From: Dichomitus squalens LYAD-421 SS1
Taxonomy: Eukaryota; Basidiomycota; Agaricomycetes; Polyporales; Polyporaceae
Length of the DNA: 36,046 bases
Assembly (NCBI RefSeq): GCF_000275845.1
Contig: NW_006766951.1
Coordinates: forward strand, 41,779-77,824
Reading direction: 5' to 3'
Shown piece by piece: positions 1 to 9,988 of the stretch (position 1 is its first letter; every line of letters starts with the position of its first letter). The notes under the pieces were generated by a model. The model did not search any database. It was not told the origin of the DNA and was given only the letters and a program-made list of their open reading frames with translations. Made by a program: the position numbers and the translations under genes.

Positions 1-250
1 CGAGGCTGGGCCCCGTATAGTACAAGACCTAGGTCAGGGTCCTATGATATAACCGAAAGGGGATAAAGGCGGGACAGGGTCCTGAGTCTAGGTCAGGGTC
101 GGGCAATATAACCAAAAAGGGAAGGGGGCGCGACAAGGGTCGGGGTCTGGGTCAGGGTAACGTAATGTAACCGAAAAGGGAAAAGGTCAGGGTCGGACTC
201 AGGGTCCGGTCATATAGACGAAAGGGGAAATATTGAGGGAGAGGGCCGGG
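1..250. repeat. Degenerate tandem repeat, ~59-bp period
   Basis: A G-rich unit recurs about four times. The phrase ggtcagggt starts at 32, 91 and 150, and a variant (ctcagggt) lies near 199. Each is followed by a (t)ataaccgaaaaggg-like block, at about 49-60, 107-120, 166-180 and 213-228. Spacing is 59, 59 and about 50 bases, with roughly 70-80 percent similarity by eye. It resembles a decayed minisatellite. It is not a canonical telomere repeat. The array may continue to the left of the window. Confidence 0.6.
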
Positions 251-259
251 ACCAGGAAC

Positions 260-910
260 TTAGTCGTCAGGGGGCGGAATGGGGGTGGTAGTGTACAGGC
301 GGACGACGGGGAAACGGGAGGGTAAGCAGAGGTCGCCGGGGACGGGAAGGGGATTGGAGTGTACACGAGGGCGACGAGAAGGAGTAGTCCAATGACGAAA
401 AGATAGGGGGTGGGGCGTACCAACGGTAACAGAATCTGGCTCCTCAAAATCGCTGACTTCGCCCTCTGTTACGACAGGAGGCATCCCGGGTTGGGCGAGA
501 ATATCTGAATAGCCAGAAACGGAAGATAGCGATGGTGTCCGGAAGAGGGATGTGGGAGAACCAGGTGCAGAAGCGCGAGGTGATAGGGAACCAGACCATG
601 TGGGAGTTGCAATGTCGGTGAAGGTTGTATTGACGTGTTGTTGGACTAATGCTGCAAGGCGGTATGGCGACTCACTTCTTGCAGACGATGTGCTGGGAGC
701 CGCAACAGGGGCCTGCTGTAATTCCCTCCCTGTGAGTTATGAAAATTCCTTTCAATAGTAGAATTGAATGCGCACGTTCTCCTTGTCAGTGCGACCACTT
801 CTATTCCCATGTCCTGCGAATGCCGGCACCAGGCCGGTGATCTTGCGTTTGACCGTCTCCCGGAAGTCCGCCAGGGACTGTGAGAGACCCCGCTTGCGCC
901 TGGGGCTCAT
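260..910 (-). CDS. Hypothetical Ser/Pro-rich protein, two exons
   Basis: I do not recognise this protein. On the minus strand an ATG at 910 opens a basic 38-codon exon (910-796) beginning MSPRRKRGLSQSLADF. A 66-bp intron (795-730) with a weak donor gtcgca and a good acceptor aactcacag follows. Exon 2 (729-260) continues in frame as a Ser/Thr/Pro-rich segment (SGSLSPRASAPGSPTSLFR) and stops at 260, giving about 194 aa. From about 447 downward the +1 frame looks more coding: it is richer in G/C at third positions and encodes a hydrophobic stretch, LFVIGLLLLVALVY. The 3' part may therefore use another intron or carry a frameshift and end in a membrane anchor. The gene runs toward the tandem repeat at 1-250, so its 3' end is unsure. 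Confidence 0.42.
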
Positions 911-1085
911 GCGCGATGAAGAGGTAGCTCGATTATGTGCTATTCAGTAATGATGTGAAGTTTGGTGGTATCGCAGAGGGCTCGCCGCCTCTCGAGGAGG
1001 TAGCCTCGTGGACTTAGTTACAAATCATATTTCTATGGATAAGTACTTGTATGCATTCACGGAAGTCCGATGTGACAAAAAGAGA

Positions 1086-1132
1086 TCACATGATAATCAC
1101 GTGATGGAGTCGAATCTTCGTTGGGCCAACCT
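1086..1132. mobile_element. Solo end of a TA-flanked DNA element
   Basis: These 47 bases match 34214-34260, the right end of the 240-bp element nested in the right-hand transposon, with three mismatches. The end is followed by TA, as expected for a TA target site. No matching left end was found upstream, so this copy is truncated. Its subterminal part includes the palindrome atcacgtgat. Confidence 0.6.
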
Positions 1133-1209
1133 TACGCGCTTGACAGGTCGTCAAGCGCCTTCTCTATTATGCGGATCCTCTACTCTGCGCTTTGCTAGTC
1201 TACATCATG

Positions 1210-1216
1210 TATATAA
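1210..1216 (+). promoter_or_regulatory. TATA-like motif without an assigned gene
   Basis: TATATAA at 1210-1216 is followed by a pyrimidine-rich stretch (ttcttttccctcg, cttccctgcttctctc), a combination typical of fungal core promoters. The next confident start codon (1917) is about 700 bases away, so the promoter may be relict or may serve a transcript I could not define. Confidence 0.3.
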
Positions 1217-1916
1217 GCTACGGCTTCTTTTCCCTCGATAATCAGCTTCCCTGCTTCTCTCGATCACCCTCACGCTTGAACTCTAACAGACATACAGTAC
1301 AAGTAGAGCCTCGGAGCGTGGAAGCACGTCGACCATTGAACCGCTTCGAAGACATGGTAGTGGGCGGAGCATGGAGGTATCACTAATAAACCATGCATAC
1401 TCACACATGCGAGCGAGGCATCCATTCTGGATGCGTACCGTTAGTGGATCGCCCTTGCCATGGGTGTCGATATCGAAGCAAGGAGAGACCACATACGTCC
1501 AGGCGGCTGGAGAGAATCGGAGAATTCCGGGAGGCTGTGCAAACGCCGGACGCCTCGAGGCCGTCCAAAATTACTCTCTCCACTCCCCTTGAAGCTGTTC
1601 TTCTTTTCTTGGGAGCCCGACACGCGTTGTGGTGCTGCGCAGCCCTCCGAGGTGAAGATCAATGTCTTACTCCACGTCACCTTCATTGTCTGTGTGAGGA
1701 TCAGTCAGCGCACGGCATTGTCTTCGACCACCACCATCTTGACTCGCAGGTGCACGGCCGCATCGGACCTCATTGACATCGAGCAGTTCTCTTCTGCTGT
1801 TTGTCACCCTTCTTCGTGCTATAGACTTGACTAGAGAATTGACACTTGCTGTTCAGGACACTTGTATCTGTACTAACGATCACTCACGAATCTGTATCAT
1901 ACGGATCACGGCCCCT

Positions 1917-3521
1917 ATGACTTCGTACCGCAGGCTTCTCAGACCTCTCACCCTGCTGTCCCTCACAGCGATATCGTCATCAAGAACATTTATGGTTGTC
2001 AACTCATGCCCTTTTACGATATGGTCAGTCCTGTTCGGTGATGATACGCGTTGCTCGAGAGCTGATAATCAACTCAGGCCTGCTGTAGGTCACAAAGCCT
2101 TGAACTTTGAATCGTCGGCTCACCGGACGCTAGATTTTCACCGATCTCAGTGCTGGGACAGCAGTGCCAGACTTCCCGACAGGGTGAGTATGCTCGTTCC
2201 TAAACAAACACTGATACCGAAGTGCGTCTTTTTTTGTAGGTGGGAGGCACCACCGTCCAACTCTGTCTCTTTTGCCGTGCCCGACAATTGGAAAGCTGGC
2301 AGAATCTGGGTAAGCAGCAGCCTACACTACCTCCTAGAGTCCCTCACATCTCACGCTTCACACAGGGCCGTCGTGACTGTGATTTCGCGATAACCAGCGG
2401 GCCAACGTGTCTGGACGGTTGGTGCAATGGTGGTCTTGAGTGCGACCCACATACTGGAACAGTAAGCCATACCATCGAAAATATAAACATGAATCGATCT
2501 CAAGTTACCGTCCAGGGTGTCCCTCCTGTCACTGTTGCTGAATGGACCCTCCAAGGCGACAACAACCAGGACTTCTACGACGGTGTGTGATAGGTTTTTC
2601 CGCAACCCGCATCAACTACTCATCAACGCACCAGTATCTTTGGTTGACGGTTTCAACTTACCTGCGGAGATCACTTTTGCAAACGGAGTCAATTGCCCTA
2701 CTGCTGGATGCCCTGTAGATCTCGTAGCTAACTGTGCGTACATTCCAAACGTACTTGCTCTCGCAGCACTGTCCTCATCTGCGTGGACTTCAGGTCCTAG
2801 CCAGTTGAAGGGCCCCTTTGACTCGAATGGCTCTGCAGTCGGGTGCAAGAGTGCTTGTGACGCAAACCTCGATGGCAATCCAAGTGAGTAATCTTCATCG
2901 ATATCTGCAGTCTAGGAGCTTGGGTCGTCGACACACGCCACATAGATGACTCGGCGAACTGCTGCACCGGTAGCTTCAACAGCGCGGCGACTTGCCCACC
3001 GTCTGGCGTACAGTTTTACAGCTACTTTAGTAAGGCTCACGCAGATTCACACTTACTCAAGTATATGTTGATATGCTTATTTCATAGAGGGTAATTGTCC
3101 AGATGCGTACGCATACGCGTTCGATGAGTCGAGCAATACTGCGCTGTGGACGTGCAGTAGTGGGCTTAATGCCGACTACACACTCACCTTTTGCCCGTAT
3201 GTCCTGCCCGACTGTGTGCTGGTACCGGATCACTGAGAGAGACGCAACCATAGCCCTGGGGGAACTTCCGCCAATGCCGCCTCTGGGTCAGCAGCGGCCT
3301 CAGGTACAGCCACAGGAGGAACGTCTGGGACACCAACAAGCACCGACATCTCGACAATAGCCTCACAAGCAAGCACAACTGGGACTCCGCCATCCAACGC
3401 CTCGTCCCAGGGACCCACCATCAGCGCGGCGCGTCCCAACAGTGCCGCTTTCCCAGGACTCAAGGTTCCATCGGTGTCCCTTCTGGTTGGAATGGGAGCT
3501 GTGGGAGTAGCTTTTGTCTAG
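1917..3521 (+). CDS. GPI-anchored thaumatin-like protein
   Basis: Secreted thaumatin-family (PR-5-like) protein, about 370 aa, ten exons. It starts with a signal peptide (ATG 1917), then the family entry FMVVNSCPFTIW. Splicing yields GTAVPDFPTGWEAPP, FAVPDNWKAGRIWGRRDC, GGLECDPHTGTGVPPVTV, FYDVSLVDGFNLPAEI, CPVDL, GPFDSNGSAVGCKSAC, NCCTGSFNSAATCP and WTCSSGLNADYTLTFCP, the normal order for the fold. Approximate introns: 2184-2239, 2310-2365, 2462-2515, 2583-2634, 2884-2945, 3030-3087, 3197-3253. The last exon (3254-3521) is a Ser/Thr/Gly-rich linker ending in a hydrophobic tail (VSLLVGMGAVGVAFV), typical of a GPI signal. One weak point lies between 2024 and 2150: the obvious splice sites (2024-2077, 2089-2150) lose one base of frame, and a weak donor at 2114 restores it. 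Fungal members are usually described as cell-wall glucan-binding or glucanase proteins; the substrate here is unknown. Confidence 0.85.
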
Positions 3522-3805
3522 ATTCCGTCCACGGGTGTGAGGCAGACGCTGTCTGATTGGGTTTGTACGACGCATCCCGTATTGATGTACAATAGGTGAT
3601 ATGTCATCCGAACGAGCGATGTCAACACCGACAGCCCGAAGACCGTCGTGCTCATCTCGCTGTTTGTGTTCTCGTCATAGGCATGAATGATCGTGGAAGA
3701 ATCGTCTAGGTGACGTGTCATCACCATCCCAGTTTTGTGGCAGGTTGATGCTGATATGGAATGCTGGACTTCTGATCTCTGGCGGCATCCCGTCCTCGAC
3801 AACAG

Positions 3806-4644
3806 GTGATGAAGGTTCTATCATCAATGGCTGTGTATGACCGCACGCTATGCGGACCTCCCATCACCGACAGCGACACTGGCTTCGACGACTTTGTGCA
3901 TGGGAAGGGTCACGGTCTTTTCATTAAGCTCTTCGGCCCACCTGGTGTTGGAAAGACCCTGTCCGCCGAAGCGACTAGTGAGCATGTCCGACGGCCGTTG
4001 TACGTTGTCGGGGCAGGGGACCTGGGTACAACGGGCGCCTTCCTAGATGCGGAACTCGATTGCGTGTTGGATATAGCGACTAGCTGGAACGCGATTGTCT
4101 TTATCGACGAGGCGAGTCGTGATCACTGTATGCGTGTGCTGAAAGCTGACATTGTGAACGGCTCGCATCGGCGTCAGGCGGACGTCTTCCTCGAACAGCG
4201 TTCTCTCCATGATATGGAGCGCAATGCGATGGTCCCGGTTTTGTGAGCGCCTGCTCTCTAATGTCACTCTGGAGCTTACGCCATGTCGAGTAGTACCGCG
4301 GCATCCTCTTCATGACCACCAACCGTGTCAAGACTTTCGACGAGGCCTTCCTCTCCCGTATTCATGTCGCACTCCACTTCAACGAGCTCACGAAGGATGC
4401 ACGCAAGCAGGTCTGGACGGTGTTTCTCAAGAAGGTCGGTGTGGACGTACCCGCATTCGGGGAGCACCTCGTCGACAGGCTCGCGGAACACGAGGCCAAT
4501 GGGCGGCAGATCAAGAACGCGGTGCGGACCGCGAGCTCGCTCGCGGCAAGCAAGAATGTGCCGCTTAGCTTCAAGCACCTGACAGACACGCTGGACGCGA
4601 TGGACGGGTTCACTCCGGAGGTCCAGGGGATCTCGCGACGCTGA
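3806..4644 (+). pseudogene. AAA+ ATPase remnant, C-terminal part
   Basis: This is the ATPase core of a fungal AAA+ family whose members normally have a long N-terminal region, absent here. Visible are the family leader GFDDFVHGKGHGL, Walker A GPPGVGKT (about 3940-3963), Walker B IVFIDEA (about 4096-4114), ADVFLEQRSLHDMERNAMV, the sensor region FMTTNRVKTFDEAFLSRIH and the C-terminal helical part NGRQIKNAVRTASSLAAS. The frame needs a 66-bp intron with a GC donor (4112-4177) and a very short gap (4243-4274, 32 bp). It then meets an in-frame TAG at 4291-4293, inside the conserved HVE-Y-YRGILF segment where a tyrosine is expected. The missing N-terminus plus the stop make a decayed copy likely. 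A short expressed product cannot be excluded. Confidence 0.7.
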
Positions 4645-4979
4645 TTGTGAGAGCGCCAGGATTCCAGGGCATGTAGATACTGGCCTTCAAGTCGCGCTCT
4701 GTGGTGGCTTCTTCCCAGAGTCATTCGACATGGATTGGTTCCATGTGCCTTCTACAAATAAGCACTCACGGCCGCCCATACATAGGTATGCAATTATATG
4801 CAGGCGGCTGAGTCACATGATGTATCAGGTCGTGGCATCGCCCCGCCAGTGATGCTACTGATTGGACGAGCATATCAAGCGGCCTGTTGATTGCGCCTTG
4901 GGATCTACTTACATTGTCCCAGGCCAAGTTGACACCAACCGCTATCATACTAGAGGTCAGCAACTGGGACATCTTCCGG
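4645..4979. other. Intergenic, upstream of first HET gene
   Basis: About 335 bases lie between the AAA+ remnant and the 5'UTR intron of the first HET paralogue. No supported gene, repeat or clear TATA motif was seen. Confidence 0.4.
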
Positions 4980-5038
4980 TATGACATCGATGTCGATGAC
5001 ATGACAGCCATACTGACCGGCGACTCTGGTGCTACAGT
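4980..5038 (+). promoter_or_regulatory. 5'UTR intron of HET paralogue 1
   Basis: A 59-bp intron with donor gtatga, branch-like actgac and acceptor ctacag, ending 10 bases before the ATG at 5049. The other three HET genes have an intron in the same place. Confidence 0.55.
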
Positions 5039-5048
5039 CGATCAAAAA

Positions 5049-6575
5049 ATGCGAATGCTGGACACAGATACTGGGCGATTCGTTGATATCACCGATTGGC
5101 GGAAGGCCCGATATGCCATCCTCTCTCATACTTGGGAGGGCGCAGAGCAGACGTGCCAGGAGGTGAGGGAGATTCAGAAGAAGTACGGACCGGATGGTCG
5201 CCGTCGAGCTCCAGGGCCCTCCACTACTCCCCTATCCCCCGACACCGCACACACTACTCAGGGCTTGAACGCGGAATCGTCCGGCTCTCAGGTGAGGATC
5301 GAGGACATCGCTTGCATCTGGAGCGACTCTGCACTGTCCCAGAAGGTTCGTAGAGCTTGCGAGGTAGCGCGCTCCCATGGGTATCGGTACCTCTGGGTCG
5401 ATTCATGCTGCATAGACAAGACGAGCAGCTCAGAGCTATCCGAGTCGATTAAGTGGATGTACGTCTGGTACCGGGACGCAAGCGTTTGCTATGCGTACTT
5501 GTCGGACGTCGAGATGGATCCGGAGCAGGATACGGTGAAGCTCAGGCTCCGCGTCAGCCGGTGGTTCACACGGGGTTGGACGCTACAGGAACTCATCGCT
5601 CCGCGGTATATCGTCTTTCTCTCGAAAGAGTGGCAGATCATCGGGACGAAGACCACCCTTGTCGCAGACATCGAGCTCGTCACTGGTATCGAGAACGACA
5701 TCCTGACTCACACGAAGTCACTCGACGAGGTCCCCGTGGCGCGGAGGATGTGCTGGGTAGCCACCCGACAGACGACGCGAGTGGAGGACGAGGCGTACTG
5801 CCTACTCGGCATCTTCGACATCAATATGCCTACCCTTTACGGAGAGGGAGAGCGTGCGTTGCGGCGGCTGCAGGAGGAGATCTTGCAACGAATTCCGGAC
5901 CAGAGCATCTTCGTGTGGGACGCTGTCCATCCGTACACATTCCGCTTCTTTGAGGCGTCTGATGGCGCGACGGATGATGCTCACTCAGGGCTGGACCTCA
6001 CGAGTCTCCATCCTACCATCTTTGCTCAGACCTTCCATGAGTTCTTCTGGGCAGGATATGTGTCGCCCGTGCCTCATGACTTATGTCAACGCTACCTCGG
6101 ACTGACAGAGCTTGACTACCCTCCACCAGACTACACTCAGTCTCCCTACGGCCTACGCACACGCTTTCCCATGCTATCCATCGCGAAATGCTTCCCCTCC
6201 CGACCTCTCCGCGCTGTCGATCCCAAGGGCTTGACTCTTCAATGCTGATTCCTGGCCATCCTAGGATTTAAACTCGATTTCCACCAGGGCGAACACCTTC
6301 TCGTCCGCCTCTGCTACCTGAACCCGCACAAGTCCGGAGCAGATGTCCTCATGGGCGTTGGGCAGTGCTGGAAAAGAGCGGCCAACCAACGTGCGGACCT
6401 CTTCGTGCTGACGCTTGACGACATTGCGCGTTACCGATCCCATCTGGAGGTGAGGGTGGTGTACATACCCCGTCCCAACCGCGCGCGAGCAAACGAAGCC
6501 CCTCGCATTCCGCAAGAGGTGCCCTATGTCACGCTGTCCCCGTGGACTCGAAGGATATGCTTAGTCAGCTCGTAG
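5049..6575 (+). pseudogene. HET-domain paralogue 1, truncated by stop
   Basis: HET-domain protein of the incompatibility type. The start MRMLDTDTGRFVDI at 5049 matches the starts of the three intact paralogues. The HET core is complete: YAILSHTWEGAEQ, YLWVDSCCIDKTSSSELSES, RWFTRGWTLQELIAPR, DEAYCLLGIFDINMPTLYGEG. The frame stops at TGA 6246-6248 after 399 codons. The next codons in the same frame continue the family C-terminal region (FLAIL...LLVRLCYL...VVYIPRPN) to a stop at 6573-6575. At the TGA, the paralogues have tryptophan (GDWYIILLACE, EGWYFAILACE), so one TGG-to-TGA change explains it. A frameshift near 6548 then hides LEGYA, and the last ~150 aa are missing. Unlike its relatives it has no hydrophobic insert; residues ~45-80 are polar and Pro/Ser-rich. 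The 399-aa HET part may still be expressed. Confidence 0.8.
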
Positions 6576-7835
6576 TATATCTGCCTCTCGCTGTACGCCA
6601 CTTGTTCCTCATGCGTTTGCAGAGCTCAGCCAAACGCAATATACTGTGTTATCGTTCTTACGGCCCCCTCGCGAACTTCAACACCTTGTCAATATTGATG
6701 CGGGAGATGACAATTGTCGGTTGACTGGTTCCCAGACACAATGGGGACGCAAGAGACGGGGAACGTTGGAACACGCTGAGACGAAGACTTACCACATGCC
6801 GTAGATACGGAAGCCCTTGCAGACATCCGTCATGGCAGATAGTGCGGTCCATTTATTGTACACGAGACATGCACGAATTGCACAGGATGAGGTACAAGTT
6901 TGCTGGTGCTTTGTGCGGATATCAGAATGGGTCCGCGCGAGAAGGCAGACGGCGTAGACGTGCCTGGGCTGTAAACGACGGGTTTGCCTTGATAGCATAA
7001 CAACGGGGCATGCATGGACATACCTGAATGGCCGCTACTAGGTGAAGACGCACCCGCTTCGACCTATGACTGTCATCCTCGAGGCGCGACTTGCCTATCT
7101 CCAGATCTTCAGGTCGTCGAGGGCCGCGGCCAGTGCACGAGAAGCACGCGCCGCTGTCAAGGTGTTATCGCCCGAGGAGATGGAGGTGTACGTCGGATCG
7201 ATCAGAAGGTCAGGGCTTGCAATAGACTCATGCTACGCAGAGGCGTGAGTAGCTGCAGGGGTGGACATGAGCACGGCGGGCACGTGGCAAGCGCAGGACT
7301 TCGGATTATGGCTCTGCTTCTAGAGCATCGCTACAGTATATACGGCCTCGTAAAGCATATTCCAGGAAGCTACAGAGGATGTTGAAAGTATGGGGTGTTA
7401 CGTGTTGACAGGTAAAGGAAAGAATATGGCCGCGTCCAGTCCGTCATGTCGGCGCTTAGAGTACCACCATACTCATTGATATCCCGTCAGGTTCAGGTTC
7501 GGTTAATTCCTGTCCTACCGCCTTCACCTCGCTTTCACGAGCACTCGACCACTGTACTGCGAACCTGGCTGGCTACAGCTCCTCAGAGCTCCTCTGGCAG
7601 ACTCGCAGAGTCGGGTGTGCCTGCTTAGAGCCGAAGGCTATGTTCACGAAGATCACTCACCAGTGCACGACTCTTCCAATGGAATCCTTTTTAGACTCCC
7701 GGATGCGATCAGGTTGGAAACCTGGATTCGAGCTTCATGCCTTCGTCGTTATGCCATTCACTCTGCCTCACCACTAGGAGGCGTGCAGACCACTAGCTGT
7801 TGAACGTGAACCCTTGCCTCCCCACCGTTCTCTGG
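6576..7835. other. Intergenic with possible gene fragments
   Basis: No gene is firmly supported. Two stretches look coding-like. On the plus strand an ATG at 7066 opens about 60 GC3-rich codons (AYLQIFRSSRAAASAREA) that end at a good donor, gtgagt, near 7247. On the minus strand about 180 bases (6973-6793) lie between an acceptor (gtttacag) and a donor (gtaagt) with an open frame (PRHVYAVCLLARTHSD). I recognise neither. They may be exons of a small unknown gene or relics. Confidence 0.3.
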
Positions 7836-7902
7836 GTGAGTCCAGAGCATTACTTCATCTGCATGTTGATTTGCATTGAACATGACTTGGTCTCTTTCCC
7901 AG
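7836..7902 (+). promoter_or_regulatory. 5'UTR intron of HET paralogue 2
   Basis: A 67-bp intron with donor gtgagt and acceptor ctttcccag, ending only 4 bases before the ATG at 7907. It is the counterpart of the leader introns in the other HET genes. Confidence 0.6.
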
Positions 7903-7906
7903 AATC

Positions 7907-9988
7907 ATGCGTCTGCTCAATACCCTTACCGGACGATTCGTGGAGGTGCACGACCCGAGCAGCGCCGAATATGCAGTCCTCTCACACACATGGGACCAGA
8001 ACGGGGAGCAATCCTATCACGACGTCCGCCAGATCCAAGGCTCTTTCTACATTGCCATCGAATCCGTCGTTGCTTGGGCTTTCTTAGAGCTGTGGTGGCG
8101 ATTCCTCTTCGCACTCTCCATTCTTCTCCAGACACCTCGCCCTCTGAAGCGTCTCTTACCACGAGCTAAATCCCGGCCGACCAGGGAATCCATCATGGTT
8201 TTACCTGGTACGTTGGCAGACATAGGAACGTCTCACAAACATGTGGATGCGGCAAGCCGGCTGCGACGGGCCGCCGAGGATATCCGCAGCTGGAACACAT
8301 TCCGGTTCTCTCCAAGGCTCTCCATAAAGATCCGCAGAGCGTGCGCCGTCGCGCGAGCATACGGCCATCGTCTCATATGGATCGACTCATGCTGTATCGA
8401 CAAGACGAGCAGTTCGGAGCTTTCAGAGTCCATCAATTCGATGTATGCATGGTATCGCGACGCTACTGTCTGCTACGCCTTCCTCGCCGACGTCTCTAGT
8501 TCTGCTTCGCGCGGTTCGCTCGATCCTCGTTCCTGGACTTCCACGGTAGCGTTCCGGAAGAGCAGGTGGTTCCGCAGAGGCTGGACCCTCCAGGAGCTGA
8601 TTGCGCCGAGGGTCGTCGTTTTCCTCTCAACGGAGTGGCAATTCCTCGGGACGAAGTCTAGCCTGGCCGAGGTCATCGAAGAGGTCACAGGTATCTACGG
8701 GCCCGTGTTGCGGCAACAAATGCCATTGTCAGATGTCCCTGTCGCAAAGCGGATGTCGTGGGCAGCGAGACGCGAGACTACAAGGAAGGAGGACGAGGCC
8801 TACTCACTTCTCGGTATCTTTGACATATCCATGTCTCCGCTCTACGGAGAAGGCGCTCGTGCGTTCGTGCGTCTGCAGGAGGAGATCATGAAGCGCATTC
8901 CCGACCAGACGCTCTTCGCTTGGGCTGTGTCCGACCAAGATGCCCACTGGCTCCACTTACCTCTCTCCCCGAAGTTCAAGGATGAAAACTCGTACGCAGT
9001 GCAACCGGTGAGGAACAACTACCCCGCATTCTTCGCGCCATCGCCACGGTCATTCCGCAACTCCAGCGGTGTTAGTCCTGTGTCCCATGACGTCTTTGTC
9101 GAACGGGCAGGATTTGACTCTCCCCTCCCGAGCTACACTTTGACTCCTTACGGCATTCATACCTCCTTCCCCTTAGTTCCCGCCAACTCTTGCTTCCCAC
9201 CAGGCCTACTCGACCAGCCGCTCGAAGGCTGGTACTTTGCCATCCTTGCCTGCGAGCTCGAGGGGCGAGAAGGCAGCCTGCTGGCCGTCATCTGCTCTGC
9301 TGAGTCCTCAGCGAGCGGGTCCACGCTCCTCAACGGCGCATGTATCAGCATGGCCACCAGCCCGAAGCTCCTGCACCGCACGACGACCATCAACTACAAT
9401 AGAGGAAGCGAACATCGTATCGTCATCGTCGATTCTACGCTCCTCCGAGATCTCTTAACGCGCTCGCGACACCTCCCCGTCAACACGAGCATGGCTTACG
9501 TCCCAGTCGAGAACCCGCCGCCGTCGAGCCGGGCATGGTACGCCTGGTCGGGGACCGTGCAGCTCACGGAGTGGAGCACAACGATCCTGCGGCAGCTCGG
9601 CTACGCCGTATCGTGCTCTATGGATAATGATAGCTGCCACACGCTCGCTCTTGCCAAAGGTGCTACGCGTCTCAGCATCCGGCACCGGCGCAGCAGGCCG
9701 CAGGACCCGCAAGATCCCTTCGTTGACGTCTGGGTCTCGTCCTATCATCTCGCGCCGCGTCCGTCTGTCACGCTCGACCTCCGCAAGATCCGCGATAGCC
9801 AGGAATACGCTTTCGAGGCGCCGTCGGGGCGGTGTGTCGTCCTGCGCTTCACGCTGTCGTACATGTTCATCTCGTTCTTCTTGGACGTCGAGGTGTTGGA
9901 TGAGCAACCTGCGCTACCCCGCGCGCTTACCGCTACGACGCTCTACGATCCGGACGACGCTCCGCCAGTGTGGGCGGATAAGAAGTAA
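7907..9988 (+). CDS. HET-domain protein with hydrophobic insert (paralogue 2)
   Basis: Intact single-exon coding region, 693 aa. HET domains are found in fungal non-self recognition proteins that trigger incompatibility cell death. Motifs in order: MRLLNTLTGRFVEV, EYAVLSHTWDQNGEQSY (residues ~21-37), HRLIWIDSCCIDKTSSSELS, SRWFRRGWTLQELIAPR, TTRKEDEAYSLLGIFDISM and LYGEGARAFVRLQEEI. Between the first two HET blocks lies a hydrophobic stretch (about residues 49-74, core WWRFLFALSILL) followed by a basic region, which looks like one membrane helix. The C-terminal ~350 aa are shared with the neighbouring paralogues and contain no domain I recognise. The start is fixed by family alignment and by the leader intron 4 bases upstream. 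Same orientation as paralogues 1 and 3. Confidence 0.9.
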   Translation: MRLLNTLTGRFVEVHDPSSAEYAVLSHTWDQNGEQSYHDVRQIQGSFYIAIESVVAWAFLELWWRFLFALSILLQTPRPLKRLLPRAKSRPTRESIMVLPGTLADIGTSHKHVDAASRLRRAAEDIRSWNTFRFSPRLSIKIRRACAVARAYGHRLIWIDSCCIDKTSSSELSESINSMYAWYRDATVCYAFLADVSSSASRGSLDPRSWTSTVAFRKSRWFRRGWTLQELIAPRVVVFLSTEWQFLGTKSSLAEVIEEVTGIYGPVLRQQMPLSDVPVAKRMSWAARRETTRKEDEAYSLLGIFDISMSPLYGEGARAFVRLQEEIMKRIPDQTLFAWAVSDQDAHWLHLPLSPKFKDENSYAVQPVRNNYPAFFAPSPRSFRNSSGVSPVSHDVFVERAGFDSPLPSYTLTPYGIHTSFPLVPANSCFPPGLLDQPLEGWYFAILACELEGREGSLLAVICSAESSASGSTLLNGACISMATSPKLLHRTTTINYNRGSEHRIVIVDSTLLRDLLTRSRHLPVNTSMAYVPVENPPPSSRAWYAWSGTVQLTEWSTTILRQLGYAVSCSMDNDSCHTLALAKGATRLSIRHRRSRPQDPQDPFVDVWVSSYHLAPRPSVTLDLRKIRDSQEYAFEAPSGRCVVLRFTLSYMFISFFLDVEVLDEQPALPRALTATTLYDPDDAPPVWADKK

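Larger units (their letters stand above)
911..1916. other. Intergenic, about 1.0 kb
   Basis: No gene is supported here. It contains a solo transposon end (1086-1132), a TATA-type promoter motif (1210-1216) and several short overlapping open frames between 1371 and 1834. Those frames have no recognisable domain, no convincing introns and no codon preference, so I treat them as chance. Confidence 0.5.

Noticed and set aside
1..250. Telomere or CRISPR array
   Set aside because: The unit is not a telomeric hexamer. Copies are contiguous and diverged, with no uniform spacers, and this is a fungal genome.
1371..1834. Overlapping open frames of 60-127 codons
   Set aside because: Several frames on both strands compete, with no introns, motifs or codon preference, so they look like chance.
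6246..6248. Selenocysteine or programmed readthrough at the TGA in HET paralogue 1
   Set aside because: Fungi of this group lack selenocysteine use as far as I know. Tryptophan in the relatives plus downstream frameshift and truncation fit plain decay better.
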